A stretch of DNA of 10,589 bases from WLNJ01 sp037131165 (GCA_037131165.1 JBAXRO010000065.1:1-10589); one strand, 5' to 3'. Counted from the stretch's first letter, positions 1 to 6,634 are shown. The notes: generated by a model not told the origin, from the letters alone. Translations and numbers: made by a program.

Positions 1-705
1 GGAGCCCTGACTGTCGGGGTCGTGACCAAGCCGTTCAACTTCGAGGGAAGCCAGCGGACCCGTTCCGCGGAGGCCGGGATCGCCCACCTGCGCGAGAACG
101 TCGACACTCTGATCGTGATTCCCAACGAGCGGCTGCTCTCGGTGGTCGAGCGTCGCACGACGATCCTCGAGGCCTTCCAGGAGGCCGACAACGTCCTCCG
201 GCAGGGCGTCCAGGGAATCACCGACCTGATCACCATCCCCGGCTTGATCAACCTCGACTTCGCCGATGTGCGCACGATCATGCACGACTCCGGTTCCGCC
301 CTGATGGGCATCGGGACGGCCGACGGTGAGAACCGCGCGGTCGAGGCCGCGGAGCAGGCGATCAGCTCGCCTCTGCTCGAGGAATCGATCGACGGCGCAA
401 CGGGGATCCTGCTCAGCATCACCGGGGGCCCGCAGCTCGGCCTGTTCGAGGTCAACGAGGCAGCAGAGGTCGTCGCGGCAGCGGCCGATCCCGGAGCGAA
501 CATCATCTTCGGATCGGTGGTTGACGAGTCGCTGGGCGATTCGGTCCGGATCACGGTCATCGCCACGGGATTCGACAGGGCCAGACGGGGCGGTCGACCG
601 TCGCCGGTCGACAGGGGACGCAGGGACCGCAGGGAGACCCCCGCGACAACGCTCTCGGACGACATCGACGTACCCGAGTTCCTGCGCGACGAAACCGGCG
701 GCTGA
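1..705 (+). CDS. ftsZ: Cell division protein FtsZ, 5'-truncated by window edge
   Basis: FtsZ is the tubulin-like GTPase that polymerises into the cytoplasmic Z-ring at the division site. The frame is open from base 1 and begins GALTVGVVTKPFNFEG, a conserved internal FtsZ stretch, so roughly the first 120 residues lie upstream. The GTG at 22 is internal, not the start. The T7 synergy loop, whose aspartates complete the GTPase site of the next subunit, is visible as NLDFADVR (bases 250-273, Asp codons at 256 and 265). The C-terminal domain ends at about VIATGFDRA (582). A linker of only about 26 residues follows (583-660), very rich in arginine. The conserved tail peptide DIDVPEFLR (661-687), which in the family binds FtsA, SepF or other partners, then precedes the TGA. 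gcvT follows after 51 nt; the usual ftsZ-adjacent genes such as pgeF or sepF are not downstream. The assignment is secure. Confidence 0.97.
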   Translation, partial: GALTVGVVTKPFNFEGSQRTRSAEAGIAHLRENVDTLIVIPNERLLSVVERRTTILEAFQEADNVLRQGVQGITDLITIPGLINLDFADVRTIMHDSGSALMGIGTADGENRAVEAAEQAISSPLLEESIDGATGILLSITGGPQLGLFEVNEAAEVVAAAADPGANIIFGSVVDESLGDSVRITVIATGFDRARRGGRPSPVDRGRRDRRETPATTLSDDIDVPEFLRDETGG

Positions 706-743
706 TCGCCCGCTAGAGCCGGTCGGTCTGTCGGTCGGCTGGG

Positions 744-757
744 TATTCTCGCTTCGG
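744..757 (+). promoter_or_regulatory. Putative gcv operon promoter giving a leaderless gcvT mRNA
   Basis: TATTCT at 744-749 resembles a sigma70-type -10 element and lies 7 nt before the GTG start of gcvT. Transcription would then begin at about 756-757, on or next to the start codon. No Shine-Dalgarno sequence precedes the GTG. No convincing -35 hexamer is visible; that position is filled by two direct copies of CGGTCGG (720-726 and 732-738), 12 nt apart. The same box-to-start arrangement recurs at the other transcription-unit starts in this window, which supports the call. Confidence 0.5.
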
Positions 758-1827
758 TGACCACCGAGGCGCTCAAGAAGACACCGCTTCACGGGCGCCA
801 CTCGGCTCTCGGAGCGCGGCTCGTGCCGTTCGCAGGGTGGGAGATGCCCGTTCAGTACGAGGGAGTGATCGAGGAACACAACGCCGTCAGGCTCGGCGTA
901 GGGGTTTTCGACGTCTCGCACATGGGGCAAGTGGAGACAAACGGCCCCGACTCCCTCGCCTTCCTCCAACGCCTGACGAGCAATGACGTGTCGAGAATCG
1001 CGGTCGGCGGAGCGCAGTACGGCCTGCTCTGCGCCGAGGACGGCGGGGTCCTCGACGACCTCTTCACCTACCGGCTGGGCGAGGACTGCTTCCTCACCGT
1101 GACCAACGCGGGCAACCACCACGAGGACTTCGCACGCTTTGTCGAAGTTGCCGAAGGGTTCGACGTCGATGTGATCGATCAGGCTCCATCGACGTCGATG
1201 CTCGCCGTCCAAGGCCCGAAGGCGAGGCAGCTGGTCGAGGGACTGGCCGACTCACCGCTGCCGCCGAGGATGCAGGCCGCTCGCGGCACCGTTGCCGGGT
1301 GCGAGGCGCTGATCGCCGGGACCGGTTACACCGGGGAGGATGGAGTGGAGCTGCTGGTGGCGAACGCTGCGGCCGGGACCGTCTGGGATGCAGTGGTCGC
1401 AGCGGGCGCAGAGCCTTGCGGTCTGGCCTCCCGAGACACCCTTCGCACGGAGGCGTGCTTCCACCTCTACGGGAACGACCTCGACCCGGGGCGCAACCCG
1501 ATCGAGGCCGGACTCGGATGGGCCTGCCGCGAGGAGACCGGATTCATCGGGTCGCAGTCCGTCGCAGAGGCACGCGCGCCGGGAACCGACGAGAAGCTGG
1601 TTGCAGTCGTGAGGACCGGTCCCGGCATCGCTCGGCCCGGCAGCGAAGTGGTCGGTGGCGGCACCGTGAGCAGCGGGACGTTTTCACCGACGTTCGGCAA
1701 CGGGATCGGAATGGCGTATGTCCCGGTGGCAGCAGCCGAGCCTGGAACTGCCATCGAATTGGATGTCCGCGGCAAGATCCGCACCGCAGAGGTGCGCGAG
1801 AGGCCGCTCTACAGAAAGGCGGACTGA
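757..1827 (+). CDS. gcvT: Glycine cleavage system T-protein (aminomethyltransferase)
   Basis: GcvT moves the one-carbon unit from the aminomethyl-lipoyl arm of GcvH to tetrahydrofolate, releasing ammonia and giving 5,10-methylene-THF in the cytoplasm. The 356-residue length is normal for the family. Visible signatures are the N-terminal TPLHGRHSALGAR and FAGWEMPVQY, then VFDVSHMGQ (about 50-58). GGVLDDLFTY (about 96-105) contains the aspartate pair 100/101 that matches the folate-binding Asp region of E. coli GcvT. The C-terminal barrel carries SPTFGNGIGMAYV. The GTG at 757 fits the usual N-terminus. It has no Shine-Dalgarno but a -10-like box 7 nt upstream, so a leaderless message is likely. 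It is the first gene of the gcv operon; gcvH begins 1 nt after its stop. An internal inverted repeat at 1160-1198 is listed separately. Confidence 0.97.
   Translation: MTTEALKKTPLHGRHSALGARLVPFAGWEMPVQYEGVIEEHNAVRLGVGVFDVSHMGQVETNGPDSLAFLQRLTSNDVSRIAVGGAQYGLLCAEDGGVLDDLFTYRLGEDCFLTVTNAGNHHEDFARFVEVAEGFDVDVIDQAPSTSMLAVQGPKARQLVEGLADSPLPPRMQAARGTVAGCEALIAGTGYTGEDGVELLVANAAAGTVWDAVVAAGAEPCGLASRDTLRTEACFHLYGNDLDPGRNPIEAGLGWACREETGFIGSQSVAEARAPGTDEKLVAVVRTGPGIARPGSEVVGGGTVSSGTFSPTFGNGIGMAYVPVAAAEPGTAIELDVRGKIRTAEVRERPLYRKAD
1160..1198 (+). repeat. Inverted repeat with nested palindrome inside gcvT
   Basis: Bases 1160-1171 and 1187-1198 are perfect 12-bp inverted arms (core CGACGTCGATG and CATCGACGTCG). 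The 15-nt loop begins with the 10-bp palindrome TGATCGATCA (1172-1181), followed by GGCTC. As RNA this would be a 12-bp stem, a 5-nt bulge on the 3' side and a small inner hairpin. The arms are partly self-palindromic and built of TCGA-type words common in this genome, so chance is possible. Function unknown. Confidence 0.5.
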
Positions 1828-1828
1828 C

Positions 1829-2221
1829 GTGGCCGAAGCGAGCTATCCCGAGGAACTCCTCTACCACCAAGAGCACGACTGGGTCAAGATCGACGAAGAC
1901 GGCGAGACGGCCACGATGGGGATCACTTGGTACGCCCAGGATGCCCTCGGCGAGGTGGTGTTTTTCGACGCGCCTCAGGTTGGCGACACCGTCACTCAGG
2001 ACGAGTCCTACGCCGAGATCGAGTCTGTCAAGGCGGTCAGCGAAGTGATCGCGCCGATGAGCGGCGAGGTGATCGAGGTCAACGGGGCGATCGCCGACGA
2101 CCCGGCGGTAGTCAACGAGGACCCTTACTCCGGTGGCTGGCTGGTCAAGGTCAGGCTGTCATCCGTAGAAGAAAGGAACTCGCTGATGGATTCCGCCGCC
2201 TACACGGCAATGCTCGGCTGA
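1829..2221 (+). CDS. gcvH: Glycine cleavage system H-protein (lipoyl carrier)
   Basis: GcvH is the small lipoyl carrier that shuttles the aminomethyl group between the P-, T- and L-proteins. The chosen GTG at 1829 gives 130 residues, close to the family norm. It lies 1 nt after the gcvT stop and follows a good Shine-Dalgarno sequence, AGAAAGG at 1813-1819, with 9 nt spacing. The N-terminus YPEELLYHQEHDWVKI is the standard H-protein opening. The lipoylated residue is Lys68 in EIESVKAVSEV, followed by APMSGEVIEVN. The C-terminal part, NEDPYSGGWLVKV, is also typical. A longer frame starting at 1718 inside gcvT was rejected as an overlap artefact. Tight spacing and a shared operon imply coupled expression with gcvT and the P-protein genes. 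The lipoylating enzymes (LipA/LipB or LplA) are not in the window. Confidence 0.97.
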   Translation: MAEASYPEELLYHQEHDWVKIDEDGETATMGITWYAQDALGEVVFFDAPQVGDTVTQDESYAEIESVKAVSEVIAPMSGEVIEVNGAIADDPAVVNEDPYSGGWLVKVRLSSVEERNSLMDSAAYTAMLG

Positions 2222-2238
2222 ACCGGACCGACTGCAAC

Positions 2239-2246
2239 GAGAAAGG
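2239..2246 (+). promoter_or_regulatory. Shine-Dalgarno that fixes the TTG start of gcvPA
   Basis: GAGAAAGG lies 6 nt before the TTG at 2253. It supports this rare start codon and contrasts with the missing Shine-Dalgarno at the first gene of each transcription unit. Confidence 0.7.
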
Positions 2247-2252
2247 CACCGA

Positions 2253-3629
2253 TTGAGCTCCTACACGCAAGCCACCCGTGAAGACATCGCCGAGATGCTC
2301 GAGGCGATCGGCGTCGGCTCGATCTCTGACCTGTTCGCCGAGATTCCCGACGAGGTCCTGTTCGATCGTCCCCTCGACCTCCCGGCCGGCAAGCCCGAGC
2401 AGGAGGTCTACTCGGAGCTTGCAGCCCTTGCCGCCCGCAACACCAGCGCCGAGGACGAGGTCACCTTCCTTGGTGCCGGGATGTACGACCACTACGTGCC
2501 GGCTCTGATCGACACCTTGATGGGTCGGGCAGAGTTCCTGACGCCCTACACCCCCTACCAGCCCGAGGTCTCCCAGGGAGGGCTTCAGGTGATGTTCGAG
2601 TACCAGACCGCGATCAGCGAGCTCACTGGACTCCCGGTCAGCAACGCCTCGCTCTACGAGGGTCCGTCGGCGGTCGGGGCCGCCGCGTACCTGGCGAAGT
2701 TGGCCAACGGTCGTCCGCGGCACCTCGTTTCCCGCGGGGTGCACCCGCATTCGCGGGAAACGCTCGGAACGCTCGCAGTCGGCTACGGGACGACGATCGA
2801 GGAGATCCCGTTGGCCGACGGCCGCACCGACCTTGATCAGCTGATCGCGATGCTCGACGACGAGGTCGGAGTGGTGATCCTTCAGCAGCCCAACTTCCTC
2901 GGCAGCGTCGAAGACCTGCGCCCGCTCGTCGCGGCGGCAAAGGAGGTGGGTGCTCTCGTCGTCTGCGCATGCGACCCGATTCCGCTTGGGATCCTCGAAC
3001 CTCCTGGAGCCCTGGGCGTGGACGTCGCCGTGGGCGAGGGCCAGTCGCTCGGCAACAGGCTCGACTTCGGCGGTCCCTCGTTCGGCTTTTTCGCGGCCTC
3101 CCAAGAGCACATCAGGAGGATGCCCGGGAGGATCGCGGGCGAGACCAAGGACGTCGACGGTCGCAGGGGTTGGGTCCTCACTCTCCAGACCCGCGAGCAG
3201 CACATCCGCCGCGAGAAGGCCACTTCGAACATCTGCACGTCCCAAGCGCTGAACGCCCTCGCCGGCGTCGTCTACCTCTCGTGGCTCGGCCGCAAGGGGC
3301 TCGTCGAGCTCGGCGAGTTGCTGGCAAGGCGGACCGCCTACGCGCGCAGCACGCTCGCTGCGGTTGACGGCGCCACCCCGCTGCACGACCAGCCGGTGGT
3401 CCGCGAGTTCGCGCTCGCGCTCGAGGCCCCTGTGGAGGCAGTGATCGCCCGGTGCCAAGAGCAGGGCATCAACCCCGGGTACGCCCTCGGCACCGACTAT
3501 CCGGAGTTCTCCAATGGCCTGCTCGTCGCCCTGACCGAACAGCGGGACAGGGCCGACATCGATCGCCTCGCCGAGGTGCTCGGTGCAGCGATTGCCGCCG
3601 AACGCGGCGCCGTGGGGGTGGCGCGATGA
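2253..3629 (+). CDS. gcvPA: Glycine dehydrogenase (decarboxylating) subunit 1, P-protein alpha half
   Basis: This is the N-terminal half of a split P-protein. With GcvPB it forms the PLP-dependent glycine decarboxylase that passes the aminomethyl group to GcvH. At 458 residues it is near the usual size for subunit 1. Family features are YTQATREDIAEML at the N-terminus, TFLGAGMYDHYVP (71-83), TPYQPEVSQG (100-109) and LTGLPVSNASLYEG (124-137). The PLP-binding lysine is in the partner subunit, not here. The TTG start matches the expected N-terminus and has a strong Shine-Dalgarno upstream. The end overlaps gcvPB by 4 nt (ATGA at 3626), so the two halves are probably translated in a coupled, equal ratio. 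An 11-bp inverted repeat lies within it at 2726-2762. The long open antisense frame over this gene is a coding shadow. Confidence 0.97.
   Translation: MSSYTQATREDIAEMLEAIGVGSISDLFAEIPDEVLFDRPLDLPAGKPEQEVYSELAALAARNTSAEDEVTFLGAGMYDHYVPALIDTLMGRAEFLTPYTPYQPEVSQGGLQVMFEYQTAISELTGLPVSNASLYEGPSAVGAAAYLAKLANGRPRHLVSRGVHPHSRETLGTLAVGYGTTIEEIPLADGRTDLDQLIAMLDDEVGVVILQQPNFLGSVEDLRPLVAAAKEVGALVVCACDPIPLGILEPPGALGVDVAVGEGQSLGNRLDFGGPSFGFFAASQEHIRRMPGRIAGETKDVDGRRGWVLTLQTREQHIRREKATSNICTSQALNALAGVVYLSWLGRKGLVELGELLARRTAYARSTLAAVDGATPLHDQPVVREFALALEAPVEAVIARCQEQGINPGYALGTDYPEFSNGLLVALTEQRDRADIDRLAEVLGAAIAAERGAVGVAR
2726..2762 (+). repeat. Inverted repeat with nested palindrome inside gcvPA
   Basis: CGTTTCCCGCG (2726-2736) and CGCGGGAAACG (2752-2762) are perfect 11-bp inverted arms. 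The 15-nt loop begins with the perfect palindrome GGGTGCACCC (2737-2746), followed by GCATT. The geometry (arm, 10-nt palindrome, 5 nt, arm) is the same as in the gcvT repeat although the sequence differs. It lies in coding sequence for residues around RGVHPHSRET. It could be an RNA structure or a protein-binding site; neither is shown. Confidence 0.5.
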
Positions 3630-5221
3630 GCGACATGGCATCCGCACAGACAGCGGCCCAGCACGCTGCCGGGGAGCTCGGCGAGGAGGCTGGGACGGTC
3701 TCGCGCCCGGGACTCGGAGGCCAGACGCCCCAGCAGAGGGAGCAGTCCCGGACGATCTACGAGAAGAGCAGGGACGGACGCAGGGCGTTTGTCGCGCCCG
3801 CGACGGACGTCCCCGAGGCAGCCATTGCCGACCTGATCCCAGCGGACCTCCTGCGCTCGGAACCGGCGAGGCTGCCGGAGGTCGCGGAGCCCGAGCTCGT
3901 CCGCCACTACACCAAGCTCAGCAAGCGCAACTTCGACCTCGACTCCGGCTTCTACCCGCTCGGGTCGTGCACGATGAAGCACAACCCTCGACTGCACGAG
4001 CGGGTAGCCGCCCTTCCCGGTAACGCCCGGTTGCATCCGCTTCAGTCGGAGGCTCATTCGCAGGGCGCGCTGGAGCTGATGCACAACCTCCAGCACGCTC
4101 TCGGTGAGGTTGCCGGCCTGCCGCACGTCTCACTGCAGCCCTCGGCCGGATCGCACGGCGAGCTCGCCGGCGTCCTGCTGACCAAGGCCTACCACGAGGA
4201 CAGGGGTGACATCCGCTCGAAGGTCCTCACGCCCGACACGGCGCATGGCACAAACCCCGCGACTGTGACGATGTGCGGCTACGAGGTGGTAAAGGTCGGC
4301 ACCAACGCCGACGGGGGAGTCGATCTCGACGACCTGAGGGCAAAGGCAGACGATCAGGTCGCATGCTTGATGCTGACCAACCCGAACACCCTTGGGCTGT
4401 TCGACCCGAACATCAAGGAGATCGCCGAGATCGTTCACGGTGTCGGCGCGACCCTCTACTACGACGGGGCGAACCTCAACGCGGTGATGGGCATCTCCCG
4501 CCCCGGCGACATGGGGTTCGACATCGTCCACTTCAACCTCCACAAGTCGTTCACCCAGCCCCACGGGGGTGGCGGACCGGGCTCCGGGCCGATCGCGGTC
4601 TCCGACCGGATCGAGCCGTTCCTCCCGCGGCCTCAGGTCGTCCGCGACGACTCGGCCAACGGGGACGGACCTCACTTCCGCCTCGACCACGACCGGCCCA
4701 AGTCGATCGGCAGGTTGCGCGGCTTCCAGGGCAACTACGGGGTGTTCGTTCGGTCCTACGCCTACATCCGCTCGCTCGGTGCCGAGGGGCTGCGCGAGGC
4801 GTCGGAGCTTGCCGTGCTGAACGCCAACTACCTGCTCGCAAGGCTCAAGCGCGACGGGGTGGCCGACTACCTGCCGGTGGCCTTCGACCGGGTCTGCATG
4901 CACGAGTTCGTCCTCTCCGGCGCCCCGATGAAGCGGGATCTCGGGATCCGGACGCTCGACCTTGCCAAGCGCCTGCTCGATCACGGCTACCACCCGCCGA
5001 CCGTCTACTTCCCGTTGCTCGTAGACGAAGCGCTGCTGATCGAGCCGACCGAGACCGAGAGCAAGGAGACGCTCGACGCGTTCGCCGACGCGATCGTCGA
5101 GATCCTCCGGGAGGCCAAGGAAGACGCAACGATCGCCCAGTCAGCGCCCTACTCGACACCTGTCCGCAGGCTCGACGAGGCCGGGGCCGCCAAGAACCCG
5201 GTCGTTCGACAGGTCCTGTAG
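3626..5221 (+). CDS. gcvPB: Glycine dehydrogenase (decarboxylating) subunit 2, P-protein beta half
   Basis: GcvPB is the PLP-carrying half of the glycine decarboxylase. The Schiff-base lysine is Lys307 in HFNLHKSFTQPHGGGGPG, the P-protein signature. Other conserved blocks are FYPLGSCTMKHNPRLHE, LQPSAGSHGELAG, DTAHGTNPATV and the C-terminal YHPPTVYFPLLVDEALLIEP. The ATG at 3626 overlaps the gcvPA stop (ATGA), which fixes the start. The 531-residue product is longer than the roughly 480-500 residues usual for subunit 2. The family-like sequence begins only at about residue 45 (YEKSRDGRRAF), so about 44 residues of Ala/Gly/Gln/Glu-rich, probably disordered sequence form an N-terminal extension. 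The only other methionine near the start is Met4, so a much shorter protein is unlikely. The gene for an SMR-type transporter follows after 9 nt. Confidence 0.97.
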   Translation: MSDMASAQTAAQHAAGELGEEAGTVSRPGLGGQTPQQREQSRTIYEKSRDGRRAFVAPATDVPEAAIADLIPADLLRSEPARLPEVAEPELVRHYTKLSKRNFDLDSGFYPLGSCTMKHNPRLHERVAALPGNARLHPLQSEAHSQGALELMHNLQHALGEVAGLPHVSLQPSAGSHGELAGVLLTKAYHEDRGDIRSKVLTPDTAHGTNPATVTMCGYEVVKVGTNADGGVDLDDLRAKADDQVACLMLTNPNTLGLFDPNIKEIAEIVHGVGATLYYDGANLNAVMGISRPGDMGFDIVHFNLHKSFTQPHGGGGPGSGPIAVSDRIEPFLPRPQVVRDDSANGDGPHFRLDHDRPKSIGRLRGFQGNYGVFVRSYAYIRSLGAEGLREASELAVLNANYLLARLKRDGVADYLPVAFDRVCMHEFVLSGAPMKRDLGIRTLDLAKRLLDHGYHPPTVYFPLLVDEALLIEPTETESKETLDAFADAIVEILREAKEDATIAQSAPYSTPVRRLDEAGAAKNPVVRQVL

Positions 5222-5230
5222 GAGCGCCGG

Positions 5231-5566
5231 GTGGTCGGCTGGGGGTTGTTGGGGCTGGCGATCGCCGCCGAGGTCGTCGGCACGACCGCCCTGCGTGCCT
5301 CCAACGATGCGGCAGGCAGCAGCAAGGGGTTGCTGATCGCCGTCGTGGCGGTCGGCTACGGGCTCTCGTTCTGGCTGTTGGCAATGGTCCTCAAGCACCT
5401 CCAGCTCGGTGTCGCCTACGCGGTCTGGGCAGGGGTCGGGACTGCGATAACTGCTCTCGTCGGTGTGGTGCTTTTCGGCGAGGCGGCCACCGCGGTCAAG
5501 TTCGGCTGCATAGCGCTGATCATTGCCGGGGTCATCGGCCTCAACCTCTCCGGCTCAGCGCACTAG
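5231..5566 (+). CDS. Small multidrug resistance (SMR) family efflux protein, EmrE/Qac type
   Basis: This 111-residue protein has four predicted membrane helices (about residues 3-20, 33-54, 60-83 and 88-106) and would act as a dimeric proton-coupled exporter of cationic compounds in the inner membrane. Glu14 in AEVVGTTALRAS is the membrane-embedded carboxylate essential in EmrE. The equivalents of EmrE Tyr40 (Tyr43 in GYGLSFWLLA) and of Tyr60 and Trp63 (Tyr63 and Trp66 in GVAYAVWAGVG) are present. The sequence resembles EmrE and mycobacterial Mmr more than the guanidinium exporters Gdx/SugE, so quaternary-ammonium-like or betaine/choline-like substrates are the family expectation; the true substrate is unknown. 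The GTG start follows GGAG (5221-5224) with 6 nt spacing, only 9 nt after gcvPB, so it is almost certainly cotranscribed with the gcv genes. No second SMR gene is next to it, so a homodimer is likely. Confidence 0.93.
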   Translation: MVGWGLLGLAIAAEVVGTTALRASNDAAGSSKGLLIAVVAVGYGLSFWLLAMVLKHLQLGVAYAVWAGVGTAITALVGVVLFGEAATAVKFGCIALIIAGVIGLNLSGSAH

Positions 5567-5581
5567 AACCGGCCTCGTCAG

Positions 5582-5597
5582 TAGCCTGCGGGACCGA
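5582..5597 (+). promoter_or_regulatory. Putative trpS -10 box, near-leaderless start
   Basis: TAGCCT (5582-5587), preceded by G, lies 9 nt before the ATG of trpS inside the 30-nt gap after the SMR gene. There is no Shine-Dalgarno sequence. The transcript would carry at most about 3 nt of leader. No clear -35 is visible, and readthrough from the gcv operon is also possible. Confidence 0.4.
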
Positions 5598-6586
5598 TGA
5601 GGATTTTCTCCGGAATCCAGCCGACCGGGCGCAAGCACCTGGGCAACCTGCTCGGAGCGATCGACCAGTACGTCGCAGGTCAGGACAGGGGAGAGGCCCT
5701 CTACTGCATCGTTGACCTGCACGCGACGACCGTGCCCTACGACCCGGTGGAGCTGAGGGAACGCACCTATGACACCGCTGCGCTGCTGCTGGCCGCCGGC
5801 CTCGACCCTGCTCGCTGCGTCTTCTTCAGGCAGGGTGACGTCCCCGAGCACTCTGAGCTGTGCTGGCTGCTCTGCTCGGTCACCTCATGGGGCGACCTCA
5901 ACCGGATGCACCAGTTCAAGGAGAAGGCGGGCAACGAGCGGGAGCTCGTCAGCGCCGGCCTGTTCCTCTACCCGGTTCTCCAGGCCGCTGACGTACTCGC
6001 CTATCGGGCGCAGGAGGTTCCGGTAGGCGACGACCAACGCCAGCACATCGAGCTGATGCGCGACATCGCCGAACGGTTCAACTCCCGGTTTGGCGAGACC
6101 CTGGTCGTCCCCGAGCACAGGATCCCAGCGGTCGGGGCAAGGATCATGGACCTCCAGAACCCGACCTCGAAGATGTCGACGACGGGCGGCAGTGAGCAGG
6201 GAACGGTCCACGTCCTCGACGACCCGGCCGTGATCCTCAAGAAGTTCAAGTCGGCTGTCACGGACTCGGGGTCGGAGGTCGTCAGGGGAGCAGACAAGCC
6301 GGGCATCACGAACCTGATCGACATTCTCGCTGCTGTCTCGGGGGTTTCACCCGAGCAGGTGGAGGCCGACCATTCGCAGTCGCGCTACGGGGACTTCAAG
6401 CTGGCGGTGGCTGAAGCGGTGATCGAACGGCTGGGGCCGATCCAGGCCCGCTACGCCGAGTTGAGGCCGGACGAGGCTGCGATCGAGGAGGCCCTCGAGT
6501 CCGGGGCCGCGAAGGCCTCTGCGATCGCACGGGAGACGCTGCACAACGTCCGCTTGGCTATGGGAGTGGGCCCAACGTCCAGCTGA
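5597..6586 (+). CDS. trpS: Tryptophanyl-tRNA synthetase
   Basis: This class Ic aminoacyl-tRNA synthetase activates tryptophan with ATP and charges tRNA-Trp in the cytoplasm. The 329-residue length is typical of bacterial TrpRS. The HIGH-type motif is PTGRKHLGN (9-17), directly after the N-terminal RIFSGIQ. Other landmarks are CIVDLHA, the HQFKEK segment, FLYPVLQAADVLAY, VGDDQRQHIE (143 onward) and FKSAVTDSGSEV. The KMSKS loop reads KMSTT (Lys192 to Thr196), so the second lysine of the consensus is replaced by threonine. The first lysine and KMS are kept, so the enzyme is probably active. The ATG at 5597 gives the expected N-terminus. It lacks a Shine-Dalgarno and follows a TAGCCT box, so it may have its own promoter. 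Two hairpins follow the stop codon. Confidence 0.97.
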   Translation: MRIFSGIQPTGRKHLGNLLGAIDQYVAGQDRGEALYCIVDLHATTVPYDPVELRERTYDTAALLLAAGLDPARCVFFRQGDVPEHSELCWLLCSVTSWGDLNRMHQFKEKAGNERELVSAGLFLYPVLQAADVLAYRAQEVPVGDDQRQHIELMRDIAERFNSRFGETLVVPEHRIPAVGARIMDLQNPTSKMSTTGGSEQGTVHVLDDPAVILKKFKSAVTDSGSEVVRGADKPGITNLIDILAAVSGVSPEQVEADHSQSRYGDFKLAVAEAVIERLGPIQARYAELRPDEAAIEEALESGAAKASAIARETLHNVRLAMGVGPTSS

Positions 6587-6601
6587 GCGGCGGCGCCGCT
6601 C
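6585..6601 (+). terminator. GC-rich hairpin at the trpS stop codon
   Basis: GAGCGGC (6585-6591) pairs perfectly with GCCGCTC (6595-6601) around a 3-nt GGC loop, starting within the trpS stop codon. No U-run follows, as is common for actinobacterial terminators. Termination is inferred, not shown. Confidence 0.4.
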
Positions 6602-6634
6602 CGCCGACAGGGTGGCGGGGCATTCGCCGAGTCC

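Noticed and set aside
22..24. GTG at 22 as a start for ftsZ
   Set aside because: The reading frame is open to base 1 and the residues before it (GALTVGV) are conserved FtsZ sequence, so the gene is cut by the window edge.
694..723. ACCGGC/GCCGGT inverted repeat around the ftsZ stop as a terminator
   Set aside because: The 18-nt loop is only weakly structured, there is no U-tract, and it runs into the gcvT promoter region. The support is too thin to list.
2151..3647. A 498-codon open frame antisense to gcvPA
   Set aside because: It mirrors a strongly conserved gene in a GC-rich genome, where antisense frames stay open through codon bias. Its product is Arg/Gly/Leu/Val-rich with no recognisable domain.
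4590..4613. Hairpin in gcvPB (CGATC-g-CGGTC, loop TCC, GACCG-GATCG)
   Set aside because: It is a strong 10-bp stem with one bulge, but its geometry differs from the gcvT and gcvPA elements and it is made of GATCG words that are common here, so chance is likely.
4273..5715. A 480-codon frame running through gcvPB, the SMR gene and into trpS
   Set aside because: It is an Arg-rich frame-shifted shadow that crosses three well-supported genes.
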